The notes below the pieces were generated by a model, which had not been told where the DNA came from, did not search any database, and saw nothing but the letters and a program-made list of their open reading frames with translations. Shown piece after piece: positions 14,319 to 23,593 of a stretch of DNA of 64,000 bases. This DNA comes from an uncultured bacterium (GTDB taxonomy: Bacteria > Bacteroidota > Bacteroidia > Bacteroidales > Bacteroidaceae). The position numbers and the translations under genes are program-made. The stretch's first letter is position 1; every line of letters begins with the position of its first letter. The stretch covers positions 1 through 64,000 of the forward strand of contig CALZUQ010000010.1 of the NCBI GenBank assembly GCA_945829425.1. The letters are read 5' to 3'.

Positions 14319-15749
14319 ATGTATTTTGAAGATTTAGACTTGTCGGACAATATCCTCGATGCACTTTACGATATGCGCTTTGAGGAGTGTACACCAATTC
14401 AGGAACAATGTATTCCACAGATTCTTGAGGGACGAGACATCATGGGAATAGCGCAGACAGGAACAGGGAAGACAGCAGCTTATCTGTTGCCTGTCCTCTC
14501 GCTTCTCGACGACAGATGTTACGCCCCAGGAAGTTTCGGGGACGAGAACCGTGGAGGGGACTTTCCGTATGATGCCATAAACTGTGTCATAATGTCGCCG
14601 ACACGCGAGCTGGCGCAGCAGATAGACCAAGCGATGCAGGGATTCGGATATTATCTTGAGGATATATCCAGTGTCCCGGTGTATGGCGGTAACGACGGAG
14701 GGCGCTACGACCAGGAAGTGAAAGCCATGCGCTCGGGAGCTGACGTGCTGATAGCTACTCCGGGACGACTTATCTCTCACCTGCAGATGGGGAACCTTGA
14801 CCTCTCGCGCTGCTCGTTCTTCATTCTTGATGAAGCGGACAGAATGCTCGATATGGGTTTCTCGGAGGATATCATGAAGATTGCGAAAGAACTGCCGGAA
14901 ACATGTCAGAAGATAATGTTCTCGGCTACGATGCCTCCGAAGATAGACCAGCTGGCACATACTATACTTCATGACCCGGTAGAGGTGAAGATAGCAGTGT
15001 CTAAGCCTGCCGAGAAAATCAAGCAGTCGGCATACGTATGCTATGAGGCACAGAAGATAAGGATAATAGAGAATATCTTCCGCCAAGGCGACCTGGAGAG
15101 GGTGATTATATTCTCAGGGAAAAAGACGAAGGTGAAGGACATCAGCTCGCGTTTGAAGTCTATGCGCATAAACTGCGGTGCCATGCACTCTGACCTCACG
15201 CAGGATGAGCGCGACGAGATAATGTATCTCTTCAAGGCGGGGAAGATTGATGTCCTTGTGGCTACGGACATAGTATCACGAGGAATAGACATCGACGACA
15301 TATATATGGTGATAAACTACGACGTGCCACATGATGCTGAGGACTATGTGCATCGCATTGGACGTACGGCACGTGCGCAGCGTGACGGAAGGGCTATTAC
15401 GCTCGTATCGCAGGAGGATATACGTTACTTCATGCAGATAGAGAGGTTCTTGGAAAAGGAGGTTGAGAAGAACGCCATGCCGGAAGGTCTGGAGCCGGGA
15501 CCGGAGTATAAGGCGACAGGCTTTGGAAGAAAGGAGAGAGGACGCCGCTCGTCACACCGCAGAGGAAAGGCGGGGAAGGCACACAATGGGTCACGTAGCA
15601 CAAAAGAGTCGGGAAGAAACGCAAAGAAAAACGGGGGAAGGACAAATACGAAAGGAGCAGGGAAGTCTTCTTCCGGAACTTCAAAAAAGGTATCGTCAAA
15701 ACCTTCAGGGAAAAAGGCGAGCCACGTAAGGAAAACGCCAGAACAGTAA
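14319..15749 (+). CDS. DEAD-box ATP-dependent RNA helicase
   Basis: 476 residues with all core motifs: Q motif TPIQEQCIPQIL (about 22-33), motif I AQTGTGKT (about 46-53), Ia PTRELAQQ (about 94), Ib ATPGR (about 146), II DEAD (about 171), III SAT (about 203), and VI HRIGRTAR (about 345). After about residue 400 there is a Lys/Arg/Ser/Gly-rich tail (GRRSSHRRGKAGK and similar), which in RhlE/CsdA-type helicases binds RNA non-specifically. It unwinds short RNA duplexes with ATP in ribosome assembly or mRNA decay; which member it is cannot be decided. A C10 run lies in the leader. luxS starts 50 bp after the stop. Confidence 0.92.
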   Translation: MYFEDLDLSDNILDALYDMRFEECTPIQEQCIPQILEGRDIMGIAQTGTGKTAAYLLPVLSLLDDRCYAPGSFGDENRGGDFPYDAINCVIMSPTRELAQQIDQAMQGFGYYLEDISSVPVYGGNDGGRYDQEVKAMRSGADVLIATPGRLISHLQMGNLDLSRCSFFILDEADRMLDMGFSEDIMKIAKELPETCQKIMFSATMPPKIDQLAHTILHDPVEVKIAVSKPAEKIKQSAYVCYEAQKIRIIENIFRQGDLERVIIFSGKKTKVKDISSRLKSMRINCGAMHSDLTQDERDEIMYLFKAGKIDVLVATDIVSRGIDIDDIYMVINYDVPHDAEDYVHRIGRTARAQRDGRAITLVSQEDIRYFMQIERFLEKEVEKNAMPEGLEPGPEYKATGFGRKERGRRSSHRRGKAGKAHNGSRSTKESGRNAKKNGGRTNTKGAGKSSSGTSKKVSSKPSGKKASHVRKTPEQ

Positions 15750-15799
15750 AGAATAATCCGGTGGCATAAATCCATATTTCCACCATAAAACAAAAAGAT

Positions 15800-16315
15800 A
15801 TGAAACTTATACCAAGCTTTGCTGTAGACCATACCGATCTGCAGCCCGGGATATACATCTCACGTAAGGACTCCATAGGAGACAATGTCATTACGACATA
15901 CGACATTCGTATGACAGCACCGAACCATGAGCCGGCATTGCAGCCTGCTGCAATACATACCATAGAACATCTCGTGGCAACGTTCCTCAGAAACAATGAG
16001 GAATGGAAAGACAGGATAATATACTGGGGACCTATGGGATGTCTTACGGGAAATTACCTTATTTTAAAAGGTGAATACGACTGTCATGTCATCCGGGACC
16101 TCATGCTTCAGGCTTTCGCCTACGTTTGTGAGTATAATGATGAAGTGCCAGGGACCACGCCTGCGACATGTGGCAACTATCTACTCCACGACCTTCCTAT
16201 GGCGAAATGGGAGTCGCAACGGTATATCAAACGCCTCACGGAGCATTTCTGCTGTGAATATCCGGCGGTGGAAAGACCTAACGACAGTAACGGGAAGTGC
16301 TTCTTTGACGCGTAA
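15800..16315 (+). CDS. luxS: S-ribosylhomocysteine lyase
   Basis: 171 residues, full length for LuxS. The metal-binding HTIEHL (about residues 53-58) and the later TCGN with its ligand Cys (about 127) are present, along with the family start PSFAVDHTDLQPGIYISRKD. It splits S-ribosylhomocysteine into homocysteine and the AI-2 precursor DPD in the activated methyl cycle. No pfs or metK is nearby in this window. No terminator was found between it and the hydrolase 86 bp downstream. Confidence 0.96.
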   Translation: MKLIPSFAVDHTDLQPGIYISRKDSIGDNVITTYDIRMTAPNHEPALQPAAIHTIEHLVATFLRNNEEWKDRIIYWGPMGCLTGNYLILKGEYDCHVIRDLMLQAFAYVCEYNDEVPGTTPATCGNYLLHDLPMAKWESQRYIKRLTEHFCCEYPAVERPNDSNGKCFFDA

Positions 16316-16401
16316 AAACAAATGACGCATACAAAAGAGAGGAATAAGATAGATGTGTAAAGGACATCGCTAATAATAAGCGCATAAATAAATGGGATAA
16401 T

Positions 16402-17322
16402 ATGAAAGGAAGGAAAATCATCACGTTATGTTGCAGCACGGTGCTTCTGGTTTTTATTGCAGTGATGGCAGGAAGCATGTATATGCTGGACTTTTCCCTT
16501 AAGGCGGTGCCGCAAGAGGAGAGGTTATATAGTATTGCTCATGCAGACAGCATGGCGGAGGCGTTTCGTGACACCTTCGTTGTGATGCCGTCAGGAGAGC
16601 GTCATCATGCAATATTCATGAGAAACGACAGCGCAAGGGGGCGCACAGCCATCGTGGTACATGGGTATAAGGATAATTGCATGAAGTTCAGTCCTATCGC
16701 TATGATGTACTACCGCAGCATGGGGTATAACATCCTTCTTCCAGACCTTCATGGTCATGGAAAAAGCGAAGGGGAGGATATTCGTATGGGGTGGTATGAC
16801 CGGTGGGATGTGCTGCACTGGACAAAGGTTGCGGAGAGTATTTTCCGTGACAGTACAGAGACGTCACGAATGGTTCTTCATGGTGTCTCTATGGGTGCCG
16901 CAACAGTAATGTGTCTCTCGGGCGAGAGCGATTTGCCGGAATATATCAGGTGTTTTGTGGAAGACTGTGGATATTCAAGTGTCTGGGAGGAGTTCTCCAT
17001 GCAGTTGAAGGAGCAGTTTTCATTGCCTCCTTTTCCTCTGATGTACACCACGGATATGTTGTGTCGCATGAGGTATGGTTGGGGGTTCCGTGAGGCTTCG
17101 CCATTGGACATGGTGGTGCGATGCCGACGTCCTATGCTTTTTATTCACGGTGATGCAGACACCTTTGTGCCTTTCGCCATGTTACAACCGTTATATGATG
17201 CTAAGCCTGAGCCTAAGATGAAATGGATTGCTGAAGGTTCGGAGCATGCCTGTGCATATAAAGACCATCCGGAAGAATATGCTGCCGAAGTGAAGACCTT
17301 TCTGGAGAGATATATGGAGTAA
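16402..17322 (+). CDS. Membrane-anchored or exported alpha/beta hydrolase
   Basis: 306 residues. An N-terminal hydrophobic segment (IITLCCSTVLLVFIAVMAG) follows a basic start and should act as a signal anchor or signal peptide. The alpha/beta-hydrolase fold shows AIVVHGYKDNCMKF (oxyanion strand), LLPDLHGHGKSEG, nucleophile elbow GVSMGA (Ser about 158), acidic residue in HGDADTFVP (about 250) and catalytic His in GSEHACAY (about 279). This subgroup acts on esters or peptides of unknown identity in Bacteroidales. It is convergent with the HAD phosphatase gene; the truncated palindromic element between the two can form a hairpin for both strands. Confidence 0.85.
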   Translation: MKGRKIITLCCSTVLLVFIAVMAGSMYMLDFSLKAVPQEERLYSIAHADSMAEAFRDTFVVMPSGERHHAIFMRNDSARGRTAIVVHGYKDNCMKFSPIAMMYYRSMGYNILLPDLHGHGKSEGEDIRMGWYDRWDVLHWTKVAESIFRDSTETSRMVLHGVSMGAATVMCLSGESDLPEYIRCFVEDCGYSSVWEEFSMQLKEQFSLPPFPLMYTTDMLCRMRYGWGFREASPLDMVVRCRRPMLFIHGDADTFVPFAMLQPLYDAKPEPKMKWIAEGSEHACAYKDHPEEYAAEVKTFLERYME

Positions 17323-17346
17323 AGGCGTGTCGTGAGAGTTGTTTTT

Positions 17347-17512
17347 TGACGGTGGGAATTATGGGTTGACGTTTTGTCATCTTTCCGTTTCTCTCTGGCG
17401 CATTCTGCCAGTTTTTTCAGTCACGATGCCCGCATCGCTCCTTCAAAAACTGACACCCTGCTCTCAGAGATAAACCGGAAATATTACAAAGCGAATTAAT
17501 AGAACCCACCTT
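17347..17512. mobile_element. Palindromic MITE-like element, left end truncated (copy 2)
   Basis: It retains the central hairpin (CTCTCTGGCGCATTCTGCC and CTCTCAGAGATAAACCGG arms, CGATGCCCGCATCG tip) and the right end GAATTAATAGAACCCACC, nearly identical to the copy at 3481. The left terminal repeat is lost; the copy starts at TTGACGGTGGGAATTATGGG. It lies between convergent genes, and its right end supplies the TAA stop of the HAD gene (17514-17512). Confidence 0.8.
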
Positions 17513-18174
17513 TATTCAGTGTGTGCGGAGGCCAACTCTCCCACCTTGAGTATGTCATGAAGGGAGTGGATGATATATGTTGGGTTATGCTGTGAAAGTA
17601 TTTCGCATGAATGATTGCCGTAAGTTACGGCGCATGTAGGACAGTTAGCGCGTTGTCCCATAATAATGTCGTATGTTGTGTCCCCTACAACAAGAGCTTC
17701 CTCTGGGCGGAGAGACATGCTGCTGAGCAGTGAGAGAACCATGTCAGGGGCAGGCTTTGCAAGAAGACCGTCGCTTCCGGTTACCTTTGCTTCAAAGAAT
17801 GGAAGCATGCCACGTGGTGACATGATAAGATGAAGGGAAGGGGTGTCGCGGGAGGTTACGACAGCCATGCGGAGTCCTTTCTCACGTAGAGCTTCAAGTG
17901 TGGAGAGTGTGTCAGGGAAAAGTGTGACATTCTCTACTTCGAAGACAGGAAAGAGTTCTCTATATATTGCCGTGGCTTTTTCCGCATCTTCTTCGTTGAG
18001 ATGCCCTAATGTCTGCAAAGAAGTCTTGAGTGGCAGTCCTATCGTTGCTGCCATATCTTCTGCTGATGGTATAGGCAGCGACATCCTGGTGAATGTCGCT
18101 GCCATTGTTTTTATTATTCCCTGCGTGGTGTTTGCAAGGGTGCCGTCAAAGTCAAAAAGTATCGCTTTAATCAT
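17512..18174 (-). CDS. HAD-superfamily phosphatase (phosphoglycolate phosphatase-like)
   Basis: 220 residues with HAD motifs: I LFDFDGTLANT (nucleophile and general acid Asp, about 7-17), II VVTSRDT (Thr/Ser, about 107), III KPAPD (Lys, about 139) and IV VGDTTYD (about 165). A helical cap sits between motifs I and II (subfamily IA). It dephosphorylates small metabolites; the substrate is not evident. It is the last gene of the leftward seven-gene run, 39 bp after the small conserved gene. Its stop codon is read from the terminal repeat of a palindromic element, so the last residues (SAHTE) may differ from the ancestral C-terminus. Confidence 0.85.
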   Translation of the reverse strand: MIKAILFDFDGTLANTTQGIIKTMAATFTRMSLPIPSAEDMAATIGLPLKTSLQTLGHLNEEDAEKATAIYRELFPVFEVENVTLFPDTLSTLEALREKGLRMAVVTSRDTPSLHLIMSPRGMLPFFEAKVTGSDGLLAKPAPDMVLSLLSSMSLRPEEALVVGDTTYDIIMGQRANCPTCAVTYGNHSCEILSQHNPTYIIHSLHDILKVGELASAHTE

Positions 18175-18213
18175 TTTTCAGTTGATTATCATAGTGTGTT
18201 CAGAACCGGTTGT

Positions 18214-18585
18214 TCAGTCAGGATTGTTGCTTTGCCATTCCTCCCATTCTTTCATGGCTTTTTTCCAATCTGTCTGCTCACCCTTTTCTATTGCTTCTGC
18301 TGTTTCTCGTTCAGCGTCGCGCTGTTTGTCTCTTTCTCGCTTCGCCTTCATATCAGTGATGGTGGCGTCGTCAAGGATATATATAGCACGACGCTTCACC
18401 GCCTCTTGCAGTTCTTCGTAGCCGAAAGCTTTCCCCGGCTCGTTGAAGTCAGAGATGTTAAACTCATATTTCGTACGTAGGATATGCCTTATCTCCTTCT
18501 GCTGAAGTCTGTTTCCTGCATTTTTCTTTTTCAGGAGTATGCCTATCTCGTCAACCTCTTTCTGTGAAAATTTGTTTCGTCCCAT
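18214..18585 (-). CDS. Small conserved Bacteroidales protein, function unknown
   Basis: 123 residues beginning MGRNKFSQKEVDEIGILLKK, strongly charged and predicted mostly helical. Blocks I believe recur in related Bacteroidales proteins are RLQQKEIRHILRTKYEFNIS, DFNEPGKAFG and AIYILDDATI. No signal peptide or membrane segment. The C-terminal third is a Lys/Glu/Arg coiled-coil-like helix. It sits 12 bp after the HAD-PIN gene and 39 bp before the HAD phosphatase, so it is surely in their transcript. No function is claimed. Confidence 0.75.
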   Translation of the reverse strand: MGRNKFSQKEVDEIGILLKKKNAGNRLQQKEIRHILRTKYEFNISDFNEPGKAFGYEELQEAVKRRAIYILDDATITDMKAKRERDKQRDAERETAEAIEKGEQTDWKKAMKEWEEWQSNNPD

Positions 18586-18596
18586 GTTGGCTTTGG

Positions 18597-20891
18597 TTAT
18601 TGCTCAGTGTGAGTGGCGATGTCTGGTGCTGCCTGTTTCGCTGTCTTTTTTGCTGGCTTGCGTGAGTTTGTCCTGGTGCCTGTGTTACGCCTTCGTGGCT
18701 TTGCAGGTTCAGTTGCCGGCTTTGCCGGCTCATTAACTGGCTCATTAACAGGTTCTGCAATAGGCTCAGTGACGGCAGGAGTAATGGCTTTAGTCTCCTG
18801 ATGCATTGGGGGTAACGGTTTTCCTGACTCTGCAGCGGGAACGAGAGTGGCCTGCTCGGGGGCGTTTTGCTGTTGTGGCTCTTGCTGTTCAGCTTGCTTG
18901 TTCGGTTGTTTTTTTGCCTGTTTCTGCTTTTGTGTCTTATGTTCCTTTGCAGCCTTTTGCTGTTGTTGTCTTTGCTGTTGTGCCTGTGCCTGTGGTTGTT
19001 GCTGCTGTGCCTGTGATTGTTGCTGTTGTTGTTGTTCTTTTTTTTGTTCTTGTTGTTTCGTTTCCTGTTTTTTCTGTTGTTGTTTCTCTTGTTTCTCTTT
19101 TCTTTGGTCGTGGTTCTCTTGTTTCTGCTGGTTCCTTCTTTTGAATCCTTCGTTCCAAAGAGCGAGTGCGTTTACGTTATGCTTTTCCATGTACTGAGGC
19201 ACATCTTCCATCCATTGCTTGCCAGAAGCCATTTGCAGGAAATGATACTGGCGTGTGTAAACGTCGAGTATCTTAAGGTCGTCCATGGTCATTACCATAG
19301 GGCGTAATGCAGAATATGTGTTGTCCCATGTCTCATCGTCAATGTCGTTTGTACGCTGAAGGTCATCGCACATTCCCATGGAACGTATGGCTACAGAAGC
19401 GTCGTTCGTGATAAGCAACACTTTCTTGCCCTGTGCAAAGAGTTCTACGCAACGTCGGATGATGGCAGGGTCGGCAAATGCACTATGATGGCTCTCCGCC
19501 CCTATGCCTTCTATCCTTAGCCTGTTTTCGCGTTGCTGTGAGAGTATGAGACGCTTGGCGAGCCGTGCTGCGATGTTCCTGCATGTCGCCTCGTCGGAGA
19601 AGTCCGCCTCTTTATGGCTCACGGGGTCCATCGCTGATGCGAAACGGTCTATTTCCTCGTATGTCTCAGACATAATCATAAAGCGCCCGTGACGGTGCTT
19701 TGTAAGACGTGAGATAAACTCTAACTGCCTTTCAAATTGCAGACGTGCGTTGAAGCGAGGGTCTGAATGCGATGAGGTGTGTCCCGTAAGAAGGTCCAGC
19801 CAGATGTTTGTGTCGCTGATTACTATGTCGTAGTCAAGAACTCTCGCCAGTGTCTCTTCAAACCATACATAACGTTTCGTCGCTTCTTCTGAAGACAACT
19901 GTTGTATCTGCTGGTCGTTGAGGATTATCTGACGCTGAGGGGCATTTATAAGGTCTACAATGTCGTGGATATACATCGTAGGACATGGTGAAACGTTTTT
20001 TTGCTCCTTAGCTTGTGTCTGCTCTTTGGCTGTTTGCTCCTTTGCTTGTGGCTGCTCTTTGGCAGTTTGCTCCTTAACTTGCTGCTGCTCTTTGGCAGTT
20101 TGCTCATTTGCCTGCTGGTGTCCTGTATTTTCTGTCTGAACCTCTTCTGCCTTTTCAGTGTTTTGTTCTTTTTTCGCCTTAGCAGTTTTCAGTGTCTTTG
20201 TAGTCTTTGTCTTCTTTTCCTTTGTTTCTTTTGCCTGTTTTGCCGGCTTGATGTTCAGCAGTTCTTCCGCCTTTTCAAATGTCAGTTCTGTAAAGTCGGC
20301 TATTACGTGGTTGCATTTGTCTGTTATGGCTTCCCGGCTATTGTATGTTGTCAGTCCTACGGTGAATATGCCTGATGACATGCCTGCCTGAAGACCTGTG
20401 AAGGCATCCTCAAAAACTATGCACTCCTTTTTCTTGCAGTTGAAAACCTTTGCCCCCAAGTTATAACAGTCAGGGTCAGGTTTTGAGGCAGAGAAATCCT
20501 CAGAGGTGAGTATTCGGTCGAAGAGACTGTCAAAGTCCGGCAGTTTTGCTCTCAGCGCCTCTATTTTCCTTTTGTTTGAGCTCGTTACGACAGCGCATTT
20601 TACTCCATGCTCCTTAATGTCGCGTAGGAAGTCCAACGCTCCTGGTATGAAAGGATATGACATGTTGCGCTCCCATTCATCCAGCCCTGCTGTTATCTCC
20701 TCCCTCCACTGCTGCTCAGGGAAGAAATTGTCGAATATCTGTACGAGTGTTGTTCCTTTAATTATCTGTGCGAGGTTCGGTACGTCCGGGCGGTATTTCT
20801 TGCCCATGGCATCCCAGAATACCGTGTACTGACCTTCGGTATCAACGAGAGTACCGTCGAGGTCGAATAATGCTGCTTTGAACTTATTCAT
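18597..20891 (-). CDS. HAD phosphatase fused to PIN-like domain with Q/K-rich linker and tail
   Basis: 764 residues from ATG 20891; an upstream ATG (20993) would overlap the preceding ABC-F gene and is rejected. Residues 1-~220 are a HAD domain of the beta-phosphoglucomutase type (LFDLDGTLVDTEGQY, VVTSSNKRK, KPDPDCYNLG, VFEDAFTGLQAG). Residues ~225-330 are a low-complexity linker with 12-residue repeats of the type KEQTAKEQPQA. Residues ~340-540 look like a PIN nuclease domain: ISDTNIWLDL (Asp360), an acidic patch ETYEEID (about 410), and LLITNDAS (Asp497). Residues ~560-764 are a Gln/Lys/Ala-rich tail ending in Pro/Arg/Lys-rich sequence. PIN domains are Mg-dependent RNases; a basic disordered tail could bind RNA. 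The pairing with HAD is unusual. It lies between an ABC-F gene and a small conserved gene. Confidence 0.8.
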   Translation of the reverse strand: MNKFKAALFDLDGTLVDTEGQYTVFWDAMGKKYRPDVPNLAQIIKGTTLVQIFDNFFPEQQWREEITAGLDEWERNMSYPFIPGALDFLRDIKEHGVKCAVVTSSNKRKIEALRAKLPDFDSLFDRILTSEDFSASKPDPDCYNLGAKVFNCKKKECIVFEDAFTGLQAGMSSGIFTVGLTTYNSREAITDKCNHVIADFTELTFEKAEELLNIKPAKQAKETKEKKTKTTKTLKTAKAKKEQNTEKAEEVQTENTGHQQANEQTAKEQQQVKEQTAKEQPQAKEQTAKEQTQAKEQKNVSPCPTMYIHDIVDLINAPQRQIILNDQQIQQLSSEEATKRYVWFEETLARVLDYDIVISDTNIWLDLLTGHTSSHSDPRFNARLQFERQLEFISRLTKHRHGRFMIMSETYEEIDRFASAMDPVSHKEADFSDEATCRNIAARLAKRLILSQQRENRLRIEGIGAESHHSAFADPAIIRRCVELFAQGKKVLLITNDASVAIRSMGMCDDLQRTNDIDDETWDNTYSALRPMVMTMDDLKILDVYTRQYHFLQMASGKQWMEDVPQYMEKHNVNALALWNEGFKRRNQQKQENHDQRKEKQEKQQQKKQETKQQEQKKEQQQQQQSQAQQQQPQAQAQQQRQQQQKAAKEHKTQKQKQAKKQPNKQAEQQEPQQQNAPEQATLVPAAESGKPLPPMHQETKAITPAVTEPIAEPVNEPVNEPAKPATEPAKPRRRNTGTRTNSRKPAKKTAKQAAPDIATHTEQ

Positions 20892-20949
20892 CTTTAAAAA
20901 AACTTTTGGTGTTAAGGTTTGTATATCCCCACCAAAACGGCTTGTTTCC

Positions 20950-22728
20950 TCAGCATAGCTCGCTGAGTTCGAGCCACCGCATCTCTTTTTCATCGAGTTC
21001 TTCGTTGAGTTCTGGTAGACGTTTCGAGAGTTCTGTTATTTTCTCTACCGTCAGGCTTCCTGAAGAGAGAGCCGTCTCAATATGCTCTTTCTCCGCAGTC
21101 AGTCTTTCGATGTCTTTCTCCAGCATCTCAAACTCCCTTTTCTCTTTGAACGACATTCTCCGTCTGGAATCATTATGGTAGTCTTTCTTTACGCTTTTCT
21201 CCTTGTTTTCTATTTCCATCTTAGGCTTCAGCTGTTTGTATTCCCGATATTGCGAATAATTTCCCGGGAAGTCCTGTACGTCCCCGTCGCCGTGGAAAAC
21301 GAGAAGATGATCTACCACTTTGTCTGTGAAATACCTGTCGTGTGACACTACTATGACACACCCGGCGAAGTCCTGGAGATACTCTTCCAGCACCTGTAGT
21401 GTTTTTATGTCCAAGTCGTTTGTCGGCTCGTCGAGCACGAGGAAGTTCGGGTTACGCATGAGCACGGTGCAGAGATACAGCTTTCTCTTCTCTCCTCCCG
21501 AGAGCTTATAGACGTAGTTGTGCTGTTGTTCCGGTGTGAAGAGGAAATATTGCAGGAACTGTCCTGCCGTGAGGTGTTTTCCGTTTCCGAGGTCAATGTA
21601 GTCAGCTATTTCGCGTATTACGTCAATCACCTTCTGGTCTTCTCGGAATTTCATTCCCTCTTGTGAGAAATATCCGAACTTCACCGTTTCTCCTATGTCG
21701 AAGCGTCCGCTGTCAGGTTTCTCTATGCCGAGCAGCATTTTTATGAATGTCGATTTTCCTGCTCCGTTGTTTCCTACTATGCCCATTTTCTCAAATCGTG
21801 AGAAATTATAGTAGAAATCCTTGAGTATCACAAGCGGTGTGTCGTTCTCTCTCTGCCATTGCTTTGAGATATACTGACACTCGAAGATTTTCGATCCGAT
21901 ATACACCTTGCTTGCTTTCAGCCTTATCTGTCTCTCTTCTATTCTCCTTTTGGCTACCTCCTGAAGCATGTAGAACGCCTCCTCCCTATAGCGTGCCTTA
22001 TGTCCCCTTGCCTGTGGCTGTCTCCTCATCCATTCCAGTTCTCGTCGGTAGAGGTTATTGGCTGTCTGTATCGTAGCCCTCTGGTTCTCTATCCTTTCCT
22101 GTCGTTTTTCGAGATAGTAGCTGTAGTTTCCTCGATATGTGTACATGGTGAGGTCGTCGAGTTCGAGAATCACGGAGCATATCCTGTCAAGGAAGAAGCG
22201 GTCGTGAGTCACCATGAGTATCGTCTTGTTGCCACGTGAGAGAAATCCCTCCAGCCATTCTATCATCTCCAGGTCGAGGTGGTTTGTCGGCTCATCGAGA
22301 ATAAGGAAGTCCGGGTCGGTCATGAGAACCGCCGCCAATGCTACACGTTTCTGCTGTCCTCCGGACAGTTGTCCCATAGGTTGGTTGAGGTCACGTATCT
22401 TCAGCTGTGTAAGAATCTGCTTTGCGTTGAGGTGCTGCTCATGTTCTGTCTGTTGCTCTGTACAAGTGTCAATGACAGACTTTTCCGGGTCGAACTGCGG
22501 TGTCTGACACAGGAATCCTGTCTTAATGTCGTTGCGGTATATTATGGCACCCTCGTCAATGCTCTCTTTTCCTGTCAGCATAGCGAGGAGTGTTGACTTT
22601 CCCGTTCCGTTCTGCGCTATAAGTCCCACATGTTGTCCTTCGGCAATCGAGAAGCTGATATTTCTGAAAAGCACTCTCTCTCCGAATGATTTTGTAAGGT
22701 TCTGCACGTCAAGTATCGGGTTTGCCAT
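20950..22728 (-). CDS. ABC-F ATPase, Uup-like
   Basis: 592 residues with two ATP-binding cassettes and no membrane domain. First site: Walker A GTGKSTLL, signature LSGGQQKRV, Walker B LILDEPTNHLDL. Second site: NNGAGKSTF, LSGGEKRKL and LVLDEPTNDLD. A charged interdomain linker (about 230-300) and a C-terminal coiled coil rich in Glu/Lys (about 520-592, EMLEKDIERLTAEKEHIETA) match the Uup type, whose C-terminal domain binds DNA or ribosomes. ABC-F proteins act on the ribosomal E site or on assembly. It is followed 58 bp later by the HAD-PIN gene and preceded by engB. Confidence 0.9.
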   Translation of the reverse strand: MANPILDVQNLTKSFGERVLFRNISFSIAEGQHVGLIAQNGTGKSTLLAMLTGKESIDEGAIIYRNDIKTGFLCQTPQFDPEKSVIDTCTEQQTEHEQHLNAKQILTQLKIRDLNQPMGQLSGGQQKRVALAAVLMTDPDFLILDEPTNHLDLEMIEWLEGFLSRGNKTILMVTHDRFFLDRICSVILELDDLTMYTYRGNYSYYLEKRQERIENQRATIQTANNLYRRELEWMRRQPQARGHKARYREEAFYMLQEVAKRRIEERQIRLKASKVYIGSKIFECQYISKQWQRENDTPLVILKDFYYNFSRFEKMGIVGNNGAGKSTFIKMLLGIEKPDSGRFDIGETVKFGYFSQEGMKFREDQKVIDVIREIADYIDLGNGKHLTAGQFLQYFLFTPEQQHNYVYKLSGGEKRKLYLCTVLMRNPNFLVLDEPTNDLDIKTLQVLEEYLQDFAGCVIVVSHDRYFTDKVVDHLLVFHGDGDVQDFPGNYSQYREYKQLKPKMEIENKEKSVKKDYHNDSRRRMSFKEKREFEMLEKDIERLTAEKEHIETALSSGSLTVEKITELSKRLPELNEELDEKEMRWLELSELC

Positions 22729-22781
22729 AATGTCTGCGGTTTTGGTGGTTTGTTATGTTCTTTTGTTTTCTGTTTTTTTTC

Positions 22782-23411
22782 TTATGGTATGAGAGTCTTT
22801 TCCGTTTCCTGTTCCTTCAGTTGTCGGTTAATGCTGTCAATATACTCCAACACCTCGTCCCTTCCTGTTCCTTTCTCTGATGATGTCACGAAATAAGGCG
22901 GCAGTTCCTCCCATACGTCGAGCATTTTGTCCATCCATTCCTTTGCGGCTTTGCGTGCCTTTGTCTCTCCGAGCTTGTCTGCTTTTGTGAAGATGATGGC
23001 AAAGGGAATGCCCGACTCTCCCAACCAGTCAATGAACTCACGGTCAATCTTCTGCGGTTCGAGGCGTACGTCGATGAGCACGAAGGTGCATATCAGCTGC
23101 TCGCGCTGCAGGATATATCCTGTTATCATCTGTTCCAGTTTCTGTTGTGTTCTTTTCGACCGTTTTGCGAATCCATATCCTGGAAGGTCTACGAGATACC
23201 ACTCCTTGTTTATGATGAAATGGTTTATCATCAGCGTCTTTCCCGGTGTTGCCGAGGTTTTGGCAAGGTTACGGTGTCGGCACAGCATATTTATCAGCGA
23301 TGACTTGCCGACGTTGCTTCGTCCGATGAACGCATATTCGTTCTTCGTGTCTTTCGGACAGAGATTCACGGTAGGTGAACTGATAACGTATTCTGATGTC
23401 TTTATTTCCAT
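22782..23411 (-). CDS. engB: Ribosome biogenesis GTPase EngB/YihA
   Basis: 209 residues from ATG 23411 ([19 protein letters not shown]), the usual family length; a longer frame from 23459 adds an unrelated stretch. G motifs: G1 GRSNVGKS (about 34-41), G3 DLPGYG (about 80), G4 TKAD (about 146) and G5 TSSEKG (about 178). It is a GTPase required for large ribosomal subunit assembly. It lies between two ABC-F genes, all leftward, and the spacing (53 bp to the next gene) suggests one transcript. Confidence 0.94.
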   Translation of the reverse strand: MEIKTSEYVISSPTVNLCPKDTKNEYAFIGRSNVGKSSLINMLCRHRNLAKTSATPGKTLMINHFIINKEWYLVDLPGYGFAKRSKRTQQKLEQMITGYILQREQLICTFVLIDVRLEPQKIDREFIDWLGESGIPFAIIFTKADKLGETKARKAAKEWMDKMLDVWEELPPYFVTSSEKGTGRDEVLEYIDSINRQLKEQETEKTLIP

Positions 23412-23593
23412 TATATATAAAAAATTATTATGTCTTGTAATATTTGTTTTTTTTGACATTCTTGAAACCTTCGCCTCCTTCCGGTTTGTCCTGTCGTAAT
23501 TTTTCTTCCCGGCTTCGTCTTGTCCTGTCTTCGTCCTTCTTTCCGGCTTCGTTTTGCCTTGTCTTCAGGCGTTTCTTCGTTTTCCGTAGTGTC

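Noticed and set aside
18806..19307. Plus-strand frames rich in Cys, Leu and Val opposite the Q-rich tail
   Set aside because: They are the antisense of CAG/CAA-rich coding sequence; composition alone explains them.
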